Notes: generated by a model not told the origin, from the sequence alone. A DNA stretch of 58,366 nt from Flavobacteriia bacterium (GCA_026391005.1 JAPLEV010000035.1:1-58366); one strand, 5' to 3'. Counted from the first letter of the stretch, positions 34,774 through 43,905 are shown. Translations and numbers: made by a program.

Positions 34774-35294
34774 TATTTAATTTTATTTAATTGAACATCA
34801 ATTAACAATATTGATTGTGGTGGTATCTTGTCAAAGTCACCAAGTAAGCCATGTGCTAAATGACTCGGTAAAATTATTTTAGCTTTATCACCAACGGTTA
34901 GAAGTTTGACAATTTCGTTAAGTCCCGATTCTTTATCCGATTTATCCACTATAAACACTTCGTCTTCAGAATCTTCAGAAGTGTAACAACTGGTACCATC
35001 GAGTAACTTTATTGTTAAGTCAAGCCAAACCTCTTGGCCAATTTTTGGGTTAGTATTACCTGCTGAATCCTTATAAATCATATACCTCAATCCTGTTTCA
35101 GTTTCTGTCATTTTATATTCAGTATGATGTTCTAAAAACAGCGCAATTTGTATTATTTCACGTTCATTAATTTCTTGATTAAAATCAACTGATCGCTCTT
35201 TGCTCCATCCTTGCTTTTTCACGGGAACGGGATTCTTTTCACGACAGGAAAATAGTACAAAGAGAAACGCGAATGGTATAACTAGATGTTTCAT
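34773..35294 (-). CDS. GldI-like FKBP-type peptidyl-prolyl isomerase lipoprotein
   Basis: 173 residues, lipoprotein signal (IPFAFLFVLFSCREKNP). The FKBP domain is marked by VWLDLTIKLLDGTSCYTSED, GLNEIVKLLTVGDKAKIILP and SHLAHGLLGDFDKIPPQSIL. It resembles GldI, a lipoprotein PPIase needed for gliding and T9SS function in flavobacteria. Position next to the DHH phosphoesterase gene, overlapping by 4 bp (ATGA), supports that. Whether this organism glides is unknown. Confidence 0.78.
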   Translation of the reverse strand: MKHLVIPFAFLFVLFSCREKNPVPVKKQGWSKERSVDFNQEINEREIIQIALFLEHHTEYKMTETETGLRYMIYKDSAGNTNPKIGQEVWLDLTIKLLDGTSCYTSEDSEDEVFIVDKSDKESGLNEIVKLLTVGDKAKIILPSHLAHGLLGDFDKIPPQSILLIDVQLNKIK

Positions 35295-36292
35295 GGAAGA
35301 AGTTCATTTAAGAACGTCTTGAATCGTTCAATGGTTACACTCATTGAATCTTCACTAAATCCCCCGGCCGCATATTTGTGACCTCCACCTTGAAAGTGTT
35401 TTGCTGAGAATTCATTGACAAAATAGTCGCCCTTCGAACGAAAAGAAATTTTTATACCGTCTCTAGATTCTACGAATAATGCGGCAACAGCATAACCTTC
35501 AATTGACAATATAACATTGACCAAGCCCTCTGTATCACCTTTTTGATAATTAAAACGATCTAATTCCCCTTTTGTCAAGGAGATATACGCAATGGGATGG
35601 TTTGGAATACAGACGAGTTTCTCGTTGATTGCAAATCCTCTTAATTGTAATTTATCAAGCGTATTGACATCAAAAATTGCTTCATGTATTTTGAAATGTT
35701 CTACCCCTAGCTCTAATAACTTTCCGAGAATAAAATGTGTCTTGGCATCTACGGAAGGATAGCGAAATGAACCTGTATCTGTCATAATGCCCAAGTAAAT
35801 TCCCTGTCCTACATTTTTATCAACCGTGGAAAGCATATCCATTTCTTCAATACATTCAAATAATAATTGAGCGGTCGAACAAACAGATGGCTTTGATAGT
35901 TGAAGCGTACAAAAATCACTTGGAAAAGGGTGGTGATCTATCATGACCGATTGCCCCTTAAAACTTGTGATTAATTCTACAGCCTCTTTCCCTACTCTAC
36001 TTGGGTCATTGAAGTCCAAGCAAAACAAGGTGTCGCAAAGTTGTGCTAATTCAAGTGATTTTTCAGGCTCATTTTCAAAAACCAGGTACTCAATTCCAGC
36101 GAGAAAAGGAAGTAAGTAATCAGCAGGCCGATCCGGAAAAACAATCGTAGGTTTTTTATTATTGTTAGATAGAAAATGAAACCAAGCAACTGCGCTTCCA
36201 ACGGCATCACCATCTGGTGCTTTGTGTGGAAGAATTAAAATGGTGTTCGAACCGTGAATTAGTTCTTTTAAGCGCTTAATTTCATCGGTCAT
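35291..36292 (-). CDS. nrnA: Bifunctional oligoribonuclease / PAP phosphatase NrnA
   Basis: DHH-DHHA1 phosphoesterase, 333 residues. Motifs: LPHKAPDGDAVGSAVAW (motif I), LFCLDFNDPSRVG (II), VMIDHHPFPSDF (DHH), MTDTGSFRYPSV (IV), and the DHHA1 end FSAKHFQGGGHKYAAGGFS with GGGHxxAAG. Degrades nanoRNA to mononucleotides and can dephosphorylate pAp. Translationally coupled to the GldI-like gene downstream; 1 bp after the TlpA-like gene. Confidence 0.93.
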   Translation of the reverse strand: MTDEIKRLKELIHGSNTILILPHKAPDGDAVGSAVAWFHFLSNNNKKPTIVFPDRPADYLLPFLAGIEYLVFENEPEKSLELAQLCDTLFCLDFNDPSRVGKEAVELITSFKGQSVMIDHHPFPSDFCTLQLSKPSVCSTAQLLFECIEEMDMLSTVDKNVGQGIYLGIMTDTGSFRYPSVDAKTHFILGKLLELGVEHFKIHEAIFDVNTLDKLQLRGFAINEKLVCIPNHPIAYISLTKGELDRFNYQKGDTEGLVNVILSIEGYAVAALFVESRDGIKISFRSKGDYFVNEFSAKHFQGGGHKYAAGGFSEDSMSVTIERFKTFLNELLP

Positions 36293-36293
36293 A

Positions 36294-37850
36294 TTATTCT
36301 TTTTTCTGCATTTGAGCGTCCTCTACAGCATCTGGCGGGAATAGTTTTGGCGAATCAGTCTTTCCTTGCAAACGATCCAACAAGTCTTCAATTTGCGATA
36401 GAGAAATACTTTTCGCGATAATTTTCTTGTCTTTATCTAAAACGAATACTTTAGGTGTAGAGAAGATATCATATGATGTTTGGTAATTCAAGGATTCTAA
36501 TGTGGTCGGCTTACCTTTTTCTCCCGGATAAATTGGCACTAATGATTCCGCGTTGGTTTTAGCTAAGGTATAAAGCTTGTCCGTTACAGCTACATTGATG
36601 AACGTAAGTTTATTAACATGGATAAATTTTTTCCATGCTTCAAAATCTTTACCAATAGCCTTTCCTACAGAATAAATTTCAACATTTCTTGCTTTTAATT
36701 TTTCTTGATAAAAACGCTCAAGCTTTGGCGTAACTGTTTTGCAATGGCCACACTCTGGATCCCAGAAATAAAGAATGGTATAGTCAGCTTCAACTGCATA
36801 TAGATCAACCCAGTTATTGTCCGTTGTGTCCTTCAAAATTAGATTAGGAGGACGAACACCTAGCACTAAATTCACTTTGTTTTTAATGTTATCACACAAA
36901 TCTTTAAACTTATCATCAGCTACCCAAAAAGCAGGCGATTTACCTAACTCGTTTTTACTACAATAGTATCGATCTAGCATCATCAAATACACCTTGTCCA
37001 TTCCCATTATTTGACTTTTACCAAAGGTGGAAGTGATCCAGCCGACTGAATATTCAAAAGTTCTTGTTTTAGGGTCTAAGCGATCACAAAAGTCAATGGC
37101 ATTATAAAGAACGGTATCCCAGTGCTGCATCATCATATTCTTCGAGAAATAGTACTCAAGCTTATTGTGAAAAACCGGATTATTTACTAATCGTTCATCC
37201 AAAAGGTCGACGTTATCCCAATAATGTTTTCTATAATAATTAAATCTGTAAGAGGAATCGATAATTTTGCCTTTCTCATCAAGAGGTGCTTCAGGAATAA
37301 TAACTTCGGTAGACATTTTAACAATCTTTGAAACTAATTTGTCCTTATGTTGCGCCATGATATTATTTTGGTATACTTCCACCTCCTTATTTATAGCATC
37401 AATTTGGTTTCCTAGCGATTTGAATTTAGGGTCTTTGTCGGTTAATTTGGAACGTTCCTCACCGAGTTTTCCTGCCTCCGTTTTTTTCGTAGTTATGTAT
37501 TCTACATAAGGAATAAACACTTTATTTTCTTCCGATTTGATGACCTTCATATTTTTAACAAATTCAGGCCCAGATGTTTCCATGTATATTTCTTCATTGT
37601 TGTACACAAATTCAAAATAGCGCTGACCTGACAAAAGTAATCCAAGAATGCCTGCCTTTTGTTTCGAGCCCTCAAAAGTTACTACGCCATTTTTCATCAT
37701 GGCCGTATCAGCATAATAAAGACCTTTCCCGAAGTATTTAATCAAATTTACAAGCGTGTCCTTTTCGCCACTTACCTTAAATCTAATTTTTTGCGCATTT
37801 AAAGTGTTTATAGAAAGAATTAAATAGAGAAACAATACTGTTTTTTTCAT
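36294..37850 (-). CDS. TlpA-like thioredoxin-fold protein with DUF4369/DUF5106-type N-terminus
   Basis: 518 residues. Signal peptide (MKKTVLFLYLILSINTLNAQ), then a DUF4369-like beta domain (FKVSGEKDTLVNLIKYFGKG), a long helical region (DUF5106-like), and a C-terminal thioredoxin fold with the CxxC redox pair in YFWDPECGHCKTVTPKLERF and cis-Pro region FSTPKVFVLDKDKKIIA. Likely a periplasmic disulfide reductase or isomerase. Starts a long minus-strand transcript; a possible TATATTTG promoter lies about 110 bp upstream. Confidence 0.87.
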   Translation of the reverse strand: MKKTVLFLYLILSINTLNAQKIRFKVSGEKDTLVNLIKYFGKGLYYADTAMMKNGVVTFEGSKQKAGILGLLLSGQRYFEFVYNNEEIYMETSGPEFVKNMKVIKSEENKVFIPYVEYITTKKTEAGKLGEERSKLTDKDPKFKSLGNQIDAINKEVEVYQNNIMAQHKDKLVSKIVKMSTEVIIPEAPLDEKGKIIDSSYRFNYYRKHYWDNVDLLDERLVNNPVFHNKLEYYFSKNMMMQHWDTVLYNAIDFCDRLDPKTRTFEYSVGWITSTFGKSQIMGMDKVYLMMLDRYYCSKNELGKSPAFWVADDKFKDLCDNIKNKVNLVLGVRPPNLILKDTTDNNWVDLYAVEADYTILYFWDPECGHCKTVTPKLERFYQEKLKARNVEIYSVGKAIGKDFEAWKKFIHVNKLTFINVAVTDKLYTLAKTNAESLVPIYPGEKGKPTTLESLNYQTSYDIFSTPKVFVLDKDKKIIAKSISLSQIEDLLDRLQGKTDSPKLFPPDAVEDAQMQKKE

Positions 37851-37957
37851 TTTTTTATTTTTATTTAGTTAAGCCAATCGAATTGACGAAGATTTTCTTA
37901 TTCCGAAAACTTTTTAACAAAAATTTAACCAATTTTTATTATTTGGTTTTTCAGGCA

Positions 37958-37965
37958 CAAATATA
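37958..37965 (-). promoter_or_regulatory. Possible -7 box upstream of the TlpA-like gene
   Basis: TATATTTG on the minus strand, TAnnTTTG type, with a leader of about 100 nt. It lies in the 128-bp gap after miaA. No -33 element is evident. Confidence 0.35.
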
Positions 37966-37978
37966 ACAAAAGCAAAAA

Positions 37979-38917
37979 TTAACGTACACTTTCGTTAAGC
38001 GCAAAGTTAATTGTTTCTATAACTTGTTCATTCGGAGTTTTTATAGAATTTGGATCAAGCCAAACTAAATCATCATACCTATTCAACCAAGTTAATTGCC
38101 GCTTTGCATAATTTCGGGTATGTTGCTTAATTTGATCTAGCGCGAAATCCAAGGTAATTTCACCATCCAAATGTTTTATTAACTCTGTATAACCTACTGT
38201 TTTCAATGCGTTGAGTGAACGATGTGGCAAAAGGGATTTAACTTCCTCTAACAAGCCTTCCTCCATCATTAAATCAACGCGTTGATTAATTCGGTCATAT
38301 AAAACGGATCTGTCCAAATTTATAGCAAAGCGAAAAGCATTAAACTTATTTTGCTGTTTCTTTCCACTTTTTAATTCACTAAACTTTTGACCAGAAAGAC
38401 GAATAGCTTCAATTGCTCTTAGAATTCTATGCGGATTATTTTTATCGATTATTTTATATGTTTCAGGATCCTTTAATTGTAATTCAGTTAAGAATTCAGC
38501 AATGCCATTTTTCAAAAAAACAGCATTAATTTCTTTTTTAAGTTCAATATCACTTGGAATATCGTCTAATCCATTAATTAATGCATCAATGTAAAGGTTA
38601 GAACCTCCGACTAAAATCACCACTTTATTTGTTTCAAATAACTGATCCAACAGTAAAGATGCATCCTCGGCAAAATTTGACGCAGTAAAGCTTTGGTGAA
38701 TAGAATGGGAATTTATAAAATGATGTTTCGCTTGTGACAATTCAATTTCTGTAGGCTTGGCAGTTCCAATTGACATTTCGCAATAAAATTGCCTTGCATC
38801 AGCTGAAATAATCTCCGTATCAAAATACAAGGCTAATTCAATGGCTAAGGATGTTTTTCCTGAAGCAGTTGGCCCTTGAATAATAAGTAAAGTAGGTAAT
38901 TGCCTGCTTATTTCCAA
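37979..38917 (-). CDS. miaA: tRNA dimethylallyltransferase MiaA
   Basis: Prenylates A37 of tRNAs that read UNN codons, using DMAPP (the IspH product). P-loop LLIIQGPTASGKTSLAIELA, then TEIISADARQFYCEMSIGTAKP (DSxQ-type substrate site, here DARQF), VGGSNLYIDALINGLDDIP, and NPHRILRAIEAIRLSGQ. The C-terminal KRQLTWLNRYDDLVWLD is conserved. The open frame runs 21 codons further up, but a TTG at 38917 (MEISRQLPTLL) is the likely start; it overlaps the end of the MltF-like gene by 10 bp. 312 residues, normal. Confidence 0.93.
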   Translation of the reverse strand: MEISRQLPTLLIIQGPTASGKTSLAIELALYFDTEIISADARQFYCEMSIGTAKPTEIELSQAKHHFINSHSIHQSFTASNFAEDASLLLDQLFETNKVVILVGGSNLYIDALINGLDDIPSDIELKKEINAVFLKNGIAEFLTELQLKDPETYKIIDKNNPHRILRAIEAIRLSGQKFSELKSGKKQQNKFNAFRFAINLDRSVLYDRINQRVDLMMEEGLLEEVKSLLPHRSLNALKTVGYTELIKHLDGEITLDFALDQIKQHTRNYAKRQLTWLNRYDDLVWLDPNSIKTPNEQVIETINFALNESVR

Positions 38918-40269
38918 GACATATATTTTTGATAAACAGCAGTAGCATAAACAGAAGCTGGTCCCCTGTATGCCCCGCACCTAACAACAGGATCGCGATA
39001 AAAAACAGGGTCTGATAATTTTCTAACCATTACCTGAACATTTCCATCCCAAATTAGCGGATTCAAACCGTTCTTTATGGCTAAGCGTTGGGCATCATCA
39101 ATATGTCCTTTTCCAGCGTTATAGGAACCTAGTGTAAATTTAAGTCGTTGCTCAGGGTCTGGAATACTTGACCATGAATTATATACCTTGTTAATCATCA
39201 CCATGGCGCCATTAATTTGAACTTCGGGACTTGAGTTTGGATAAACACCATAGTTAGCACCAGTTGTCGGCATAAATTGCATTAAACCAAAGGCACCCCC
39301 AAAACCTTTAGCGTTAGGGTTGAAATTCGACTCCTTACAGGCAATGGCAGCAATAATTTTCCAATCCCAACCATATTTACTTGCTGCTTTTTTAAATAAT
39401 TCATCAAAGGGAGAAATTAGACCTTTCTTCAATGGCATTGAGGGGACAAAAGACTCGGCTTGCATGTAATCAAAGTAGCGTTTTTTTAGGTTAATAAAAT
39501 GAGTAGATGAACAAAAAGAGGTGAGGAATAAATTTAATTCATTTTTTAACTTAGGATTATCTTTTCGCAATCCAAATGCAATCTTTTGCTTAGAAGACAT
39601 AACCGTTTGAGTGTATAAATTAGGATGCAGTTCGTTACTTATTCGCGCTAAATTCTCATTGGCCATCGTATAATTGATTTTGCCAGAGGCAACCATTTCA
39701 ATTAAATCCTCTGCGCTTGGAGATGAATTAAAATAACGCGTATTAATCACCTCGCCAATTTCATTAGATAGCTGTTTTAATCGTGAATCGAAGGCAGAAC
39801 CATTGGTAACATACACATCTTTTAAAGCCAATTTAGAAGGATCTTTAATCATCAAACTATCTATCAATTTTCGCTGAATCAATACTTGGCAAGTTGTGTA
39901 ATAGGGAAACGAAAAATCAATCTTATTTTTAGCAGTCAGGGTTATTGCTTGATTGCAAGCAATAATATCGCCTTCCCCGTTGTTTATGCACTTATAAAAA
40001 TCATTCTGATTTTGAATAATCTTCACTTCTATTTTGACGCCTAAATATTTTGCAAAAGAATCTAGAATTTCATATTCAAAACCCATATTTTTCCCCCGCC
40101 ATTCAAAAAATGATAGCGAACTATTATCCATTAAAATTGTTATTTTTCCTTTTCGTTGTATAGCATCCAAATCAAATAAAGAGGATGAATTATTTTTTTT
40201 AGAGGAACACGCAGAAATGAAGATCAAAAATATATAACATAAAAATAATCTTAAATAATTCATTTTCAA
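38908..40269 (-). CDS. MltF-like membrane-bound lytic transglycosylase
   Basis: 453 residues. Lipoprotein signal (LFLCYIFLIFISACSSKK), a periplasmic solute-binding-like domain (about 35-260: RKGKITILMDNSSLSFFEWR, GEGDIIACNQAITLTAKN, IDFSFPYYTT) and an SLT lytic transglycosylase domain with catalytic Glu in AIACKESNFNPNAKGFGG, then AFGLMQFMPTTGANYGV and FTLGSYNAGKGHIDDA. Cleaves glycan strands of peptidoglycan. Translationally linked to miaA downstream. Confidence 0.93.
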   Translation of the reverse strand: MKMNYLRLFLCYIFLIFISACSSKKNNSSSLFDLDAIQRKGKITILMDNSSLSFFEWRGKNMGFEYEILDSFAKYLGVKIEVKIIQNQNDFYKCINNGEGDIIACNQAITLTAKNKIDFSFPYYTTCQVLIQRKLIDSLMIKDPSKLALKDVYVTNGSAFDSRLKQLSNEIGEVINTRYFNSSPSAEDLIEMVASGKINYTMANENLARISNELHPNLYTQTVMSSKQKIAFGLRKDNPKLKNELNLFLTSFCSSTHFINLKKRYFDYMQAESFVPSMPLKKGLISPFDELFKKAASKYGWDWKIIAAIACKESNFNPNAKGFGGAFGLMQFMPTTGANYGVYPNSSPEVQINGAMVMINKVYNSWSSIPDPEQRLKFTLGSYNAGKGHIDDAQRLAIKNGLNPLIWDGNVQVMVRKLSDPVFYRDPVVRCGAYRGPASVYATAVYQKYMSWK

Positions 40270-40398
40270 TTTATTATAATGTTTTAATTAAAATTTTTAT
40301 TTAATGATAAATCGTAAATTTAATTAGTAAAAGTTACCTTAATTAGTTTGAAAATTAAAAAAAAAATAGCAATTTTGAAATAACTAAACAATTATAAG

Positions 40399-40653
40399 AT
40401 GAATAATGACCAAAACGAAGTTTATTCAAAGGTAGTAAGAGCTGGCAAGCGGACCTATTTTTTCGACATTAAAGCGACAAAAGGCAATGATCTTTACATT
40501 ACCTTAACTGAAAGCAAAAAGATTTTTGGCGAAGATGGGAATGATAATTTTCAAAAACATACAATTTTTCTTTACAAAGAAGATTTTGAAAAATTTAAAG
40601 AGGGATTAGACGATGTACTTAACAAAATAGAAGAGCTTAAAAATAACGAATAG
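40399..40653 (+). CDS. DUF3276 / PUR-alpha-like nucleic-acid binding protein
   Basis: 84 residues. The conserved core is SKVVRAGKRTYFFDIKATKGND, YITLTESKKIFGEDG and KHTIFLYKEDFEKF, the single PUR repeat typical of DUF3276 in Bacteroidota. Single-stranded DNA/RNA binding is known for PUR-family relatives. It is short by some 15-25 residues at the ends relative to many members. Divergent from the MltF-like gene and 48 bp before tRNA-Val. Confidence 0.86.
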   Translation: MNNDQNEVYSKVVRAGKRTYFFDIKATKGNDLYITLTESKKIFGEDGNDNFQKHTIFLYKEDFEKFKEGLDDVLNKIEELKNNE

Positions 40654-40681
40654 TTTTTCTTTCTAGTTAAAAAATAAACTG

Positions 40682-40689
40682 TATATTTG
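40682..40689 (+). promoter_or_regulatory. -7 box of tRNA-Val promoter
   Basis: TATATTTG, TAnnTTTG type, 12 nt upstream of the mature tRNA 5' end. Confidence 0.6.
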
Positions 40690-40701
40690 CACTCCAAATT
40701 A

Positions 40702-40776
40702 GGGAGTTTAGCTCAGCTGGTTCAGAGCATCTGCCTTACAAGCAGAGGGTCGGGGGTTCGAACCCCTCAACTCCCA
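40702..40776 (+). tRNA. tRNA-Val (anticodon UAC)
   Basis: 75 nt without encoded CCA. Acceptor GGGAGTT pairs with AACTCCC (discriminator A at 40776). D arm GCTC-AGCTGGTTCA-GAGC. Anticodon stem TCTGC/GCAGA around CTTACAA, so the anticodon is TAC. T arm GGGGG-TTCGAAC-CCCTC type. The T-arm 3' side and acceptor end are copied in the tandem repeats that follow. Confidence 0.96.
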
Positions 40777-41162
40777 CAACAGAAATCCTCAACGAAAGTT
40801 GGGGATTTTTTATTTAGAACAATTGGGTGAGAAGTTTATGCCGAGCGAAGCTTTTGCTGAGTCGAGGTAAACCCCTCAACTCCCACAACAGAAATCCTCA
40901 ACGAAAGTTGGGGATTTTTTATTTAGAACGATTGGGTGAGAAGTTTATGCCGAGCGAAGCTTTTGCTGAGTCGAGGTAACCCCCTCAACTCCCACAACAG
41001 AAATCCTCAACGAAAGTTGGGGATTTTTTATTTAGAACGATTTGGTGAGAAGTTTATGCCGAGCGAAGCTTTTGCTGAGTCGAGGTAAACCCCTCAACTC
41101 CCACAACAGAAAACCTCAACGAAAGTTGGGGATTTTTTATTTAGAACAATTGGGTGAGAAGT
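40762..41162 (+). repeat. Four 109-bp tandem repeats of tRNA-Val 3' end plus terminator
   Basis: The unit begins with the last 15 nt of the tRNA (ACCCCTCAACTCCCA), then a linker, an 11-bp terminator hairpin and about 65 bp ending GAGTCGAGGTAA. CCCCTCAAC recurs at 40763, 40872, 40981 and 41090, exactly 109 bp apart. Copies 1-3 are complete and nearly identical; copy 4 is cut after GGGTGAGAAG and has one change in the hairpin stem. Only the first copy belongs to a complete tRNA. The open frames across the array have no protein-like composition. Confidence 0.95.
40783..40811 (+). terminator. Terminator hairpin 1 of tRNA-Val (repeated at 40892, 41001, 41110)
   Basis: Stem AAATCCTCAAC with GTTGGGGATTT (one G-U), GAAA tetraloop, then TTTTTT. 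Identical copies at 40892-40917 and 41001-41026; the copy at 41110-41135 has one mismatch. A fifth lies at 45797-45822. Confidence 0.9.
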
Positions 41163-41314
41163 CTTGTCAAACTAAACAGGAAAGCACGCCAAAATCGGTG
41201 TGCTTTTCTTTTTTTTTCTCCTCCAGAAGTATTGCCAGCATTTTAATAATAAAAGTAATCCATAATTTTAGGAGTAAGTACCAAAAAAAACATCCTTTGG
41301 CTTATGAGTATCTA

Positions 41315-42046
41315 TTAGAATTGTTTTATGAATTCATAGGCAGCCTCAACAGAGTTTGGATTTTGTAAATCACGCATGACAATTTTCTTTACCTCTTCTT
41401 CATTCAATTGTTCAAGGTTTAGACAATCATTGGCAGCATTCGTTAAGACACGCACAATTTGGGTGACAACATATTCATTTAAAAATCCTAATTGTTGAAA
41501 ATGATTGTAGCAAAGAATTACGGAGTAATCTACAGGAATTTGAATTATGTCAACCCTCTGGAACATCATTCCTCTCTGACTTTTCAGTTTTTGATACGCA
41601 GAAATAAGTGGGTGAATAAATTTATCCGAATTATTAAACCATTGAATATTGAATGAATTTAAAGTTGGCGACGACATTTGTATGGCATACCGAGAATTTT
41701 CCGAATTACTCTTATCGAACCAATTCTCGAATACCCCCCCAGAAAGATTCTTGAAAAAATCATCTATGATCGACACATCAATTGTGGTGGAAAATCTTCC
41801 TGGTACAATGTCACCTATTGTTCTCATATCTATGGTGTTTTCATCTTCAACATTCATGTCAATAAACATGTCAATAAGAGCATTGGTAAATTCAAAGGTT
41901 ACAATATCATAACCAAATTTCTTTTTATAAAAATAAATACAAAAGCTTGTCAGGTCAATTTTTGAAATGGAATTCTGCATGGCAATTGGGATTAACTTTA
42001 ATAGTATTCCCCTTGCTTCATTTCGTGTTGGATATTGTCTTAACAT
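41315..42046 (-). CDS. Unknown protein in operon with the DarT-like gene
   Basis: 243 residues, not recognised. Soluble, no signal peptide or membrane helix. The N-terminal third looks helical (TRNEARGILLKLIPIAMQNS), the middle mixed (RFSTTIDVSIIDDFFKNLSGG), the C-terminus helical and acidic (LEQLNEEEVKKIVMRDLQN). It starts 40 bp after the DarT-like stop on the same strand, so the two are likely co-transcribed. By position it could be an antitoxin or partner of the DarT-like protein, but it shows no macro-domain motif. AT-rich, as are its neighbours. Confidence 0.7.
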   Translation of the reverse strand: MLRQYPTRNEARGILLKLIPIAMQNSISKIDLTSFCIYFYKKKFGYDIVTFEFTNALIDMFIDMNVEDENTIDMRTIGDIVPGRFSTTIDVSIIDDFFKNLSGGVFENWFDKSNSENSRYAIQMSSPTLNSFNIQWFNNSDKFIHPLISAYQKLKSQRGMMFQRVDIIQIPVDYSVILCYNHFQQLGFLNEYVVTQIVRVLTNAANDCLNLEQLNEEEVKKIVMRDLQNPNSVEAAYEFIKQF

Positions 42047-42086
42047 AAATTCGATTTAATGAAGTTATTTACTGTTTAGTGTAAAA

Positions 42087-43190
42087 TTAATTAATTCTAG
42101 GAAAAGCAAAATAATCTGAATCCAAAATTATTTCAATCCCATATTTGTTTGGAAAAGCTGCCATTAATTCATGTAAAACTGAATCATTTTGAACAATAAT
42201 TCTTTGCATGTAGAACGGCGAAATCTCATCTGGAACAAGCACTTCGGAACACATTATTCGTTTGCTTTCTTCTTCGGTCCACTTTCCATTTTGTAGCAAA
42301 GTCCAATTTACTCTTTCCAATTCATCCTGATTACCAAAAAAGTTTGTTTCCTTTTCTGCAGCATTTCCATCAGAAAACAATGTCTTCGGTATTTGCACCA
42401 AAACATGTGGTAAAACTTCTATTAAAACCATTTCACTAAATACGGGAATAATTGCTTTTGAACCCATAAAAGGATTTTTTGGATTTATATATAAAGGAAC
42501 ATATTCATTAATTTTTCTATGGTAAAGTTCTTCTGTGCGTTCTCGTTTTAACTTATATTCTTTATTGGAATAATCGCTGTTTTGTACTTCACTTGAAATC
42601 AACTTTTCATGAGAGAGAAGCCCCATTTCCAATATATTCGGAATATTGGAAATATGTGTAAAATGATAAAAACCTTCATATGGCAAATTTTGTATTTTGT
42701 TTTTTTTCAAAGTATCTTTTCTGTTAATTTCATCCCTTCGAAGATTTGAATGTTGAATGAATCCAAAGGTCAGTCCTAAACTTCTACTTATCTCCGTTAA
42801 CTCTAACATTAATTCTCTATCCAATCGTTCTTTTTGACCTTCTAAATAATTAAAAACCAATATGTAAGACTCCAAAATCTTTTCTAAGTTTGAATGAAAT
42901 AACATATCAATTTCTTCCAATTCCTTCATGAGAAAATGAAACTTTAAACTTGCTTCGCCCGCTTTGATACAACCAATAAACTCCGCTAATAAATATTTTC
43001 TTACAAGAGGCAAGTCAAAAATTTCTTTGTAAAAGGACAACAATACAGCAACTTTATTTGGCTTGTTGTATTTCACCATATTTTTCATCAGACTGATTAC
43101 ATCCTCTAATCTTTGAATTAATTTTTTGCAAAGTCTTTCGTAATCATTCGAATTGTAAATTTGAATAAGGTTTTTCATTTTCGTATGCAT
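42087..43190 (-). CDS. DarT-like (DUF4433) ADP-ribosyltransferase with long N-terminal extension
   Basis: 367 residues. Residues about 171-340 match DarT, the toxin that ADP-ribosylates thymidine in DNA: YEGFYHFTHISNIPNILEMG and LLSHEKL (NAD-binding start), EYVPLYINPKNPFM, LFSDGNAAEKETNFF, LERVNWTLLQNGKW, and SEVLVPDEISPFYMQRI, in which Glu (about 316) is the likely catalytic residue. The first 165 residues are an all-helical extension not present in the roughly 210-residue canonical DarT. The expected antitoxin DarG (TARG1-like macro domain) is not adjacent; an unknown gene is downstream, an unknown divergent gene starts 41 bp upstream, and a macro-like gene lies beyond that. A toxin or anti-phage role is inference. 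Confidence 0.82.
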   Translation of the reverse strand: MHTKMKNLIQIYNSNDYERLCKKLIQRLEDVISLMKNMVKYNKPNKVAVLLSFYKEIFDLPLVRKYLLAEFIGCIKAGEASLKFHFLMKELEEIDMLFHSNLEKILESYILVFNYLEGQKERLDRELMLELTEISRSLGLTFGFIQHSNLRRDEINRKDTLKKNKIQNLPYEGFYHFTHISNIPNILEMGLLSHEKLISSEVQNSDYSNKEYKLKRERTEELYHRKINEYVPLYINPKNPFMGSKAIIPVFSEMVLIEVLPHVLVQIPKTLFSDGNAAEKETNFFGNQDELERVNWTLLQNGKWTEEESKRIMCSEVLVPDEISPFYMQRIIVQNDSVLHELMAAFPNKYGIEIILDSDYFAFPRIN

Positions 43191-43231
43191 TAAATATATT
43201 AATTTAGAAAGATAATCAACAAGATCAGGTT

Positions 43232-43852
43232 ATGGCTAATTACTTCGCAAATAAATTTAAAGAGTCCATCCTAAAGGTCGATCACCAAATTGATTTGGAT
43301 TTTGCTTTGACTCTTGAACATGCAATAATTGATCTAACAGAAACAGCTTTTAAAGCTACTACGTCAAAAGACAAAATTTTTCATTCTAAAATCACCAAAG
43401 TGGAGGACGAAATATTTACCGTGACCTATGAAGGAAAGTTTCCAAGTGGAAATGTCTTTAGATTGGTGCAACCAAAGCAAGAAATGTTTTTTTTAATTGA
43501 AACACCATTTGCTAGTAAAAGTGTAGAAGGTGGTTTCACAATTGCCTCTAAATATACTCAAGGGTGGGCGATTTCTTTTTATCTAACCCCAAACAAACCC
43601 GCATTTAAAGAGGAGGTCACTGATGCACAAAAAACTGATTCCGTGAAGAGACACGTTGAAGTGTTTAACGCTACAATAAATAGTATTTATCCAGAAAATG
43701 CTTTGGCAATTACTCAAAAGTTACTGGAAATAATTCGTATTGATCCTAATTTAATATACAGAGCGGAACATGTAGATCAAATTATTGCGTTTATGAAACA
43801 GAACATGAAATTCTATTCTAGCGCTGAAAAAGATGTGGTAAGTCAACTATAG
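43232..43852 (+). CDS. Unknown 206-residue protein divergent from the DarT-like gene
   Basis: Not recognised. No signal peptide or membrane segment. Helical N-terminus (KFKESILKVDHQIDLDFALT), a central beta-rich region (FTVTYEGKFPSGNVFRLV, EMFFLIETPFASKSVEGGF) and a helical end (NALAITQKLLEIIRIDPNL). It shares a 41-bp intergenic region with the DarT-like gene and converges with the macro-like gene 53 bp away. Its placement in the middle of the cassette suggests a related function but gives no more. Confidence 0.7.
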   Translation: MANYFANKFKESILKVDHQIDLDFALTLEHAIIDLTETAFKATTSKDKIFHSKITKVEDEIFTVTYEGKFPSGNVFRLVQPKQEMFFLIETPFASKSVEGGFTIASKYTQGWAISFYLTPNKPAFKEEVTDAQKTDSVKRHVEVFNATINSIYPENALAITQKLLEIIRIDPNLIYRAEHVDQIIAFMKQNMKFYSSAEKDVVSQL

Positions 43853-43905
43853 TATTTTTTTGAAAACAAATTCAATTCAAACCTTTCCGAAGTTCCGTTT
43901 TATAC

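Noticed and set aside
40762..41162. Possible CRISPR array
   Set aside because: Units are 109 bp and nearly identical throughout, with no variable spacers; they copy the tRNA end and its terminator.
41042..41368. 108-codon open frame across the tandem repeats
   Set aside because: It crosses two repeat units and terminator hairpins, has no protein-like composition and matches no family.
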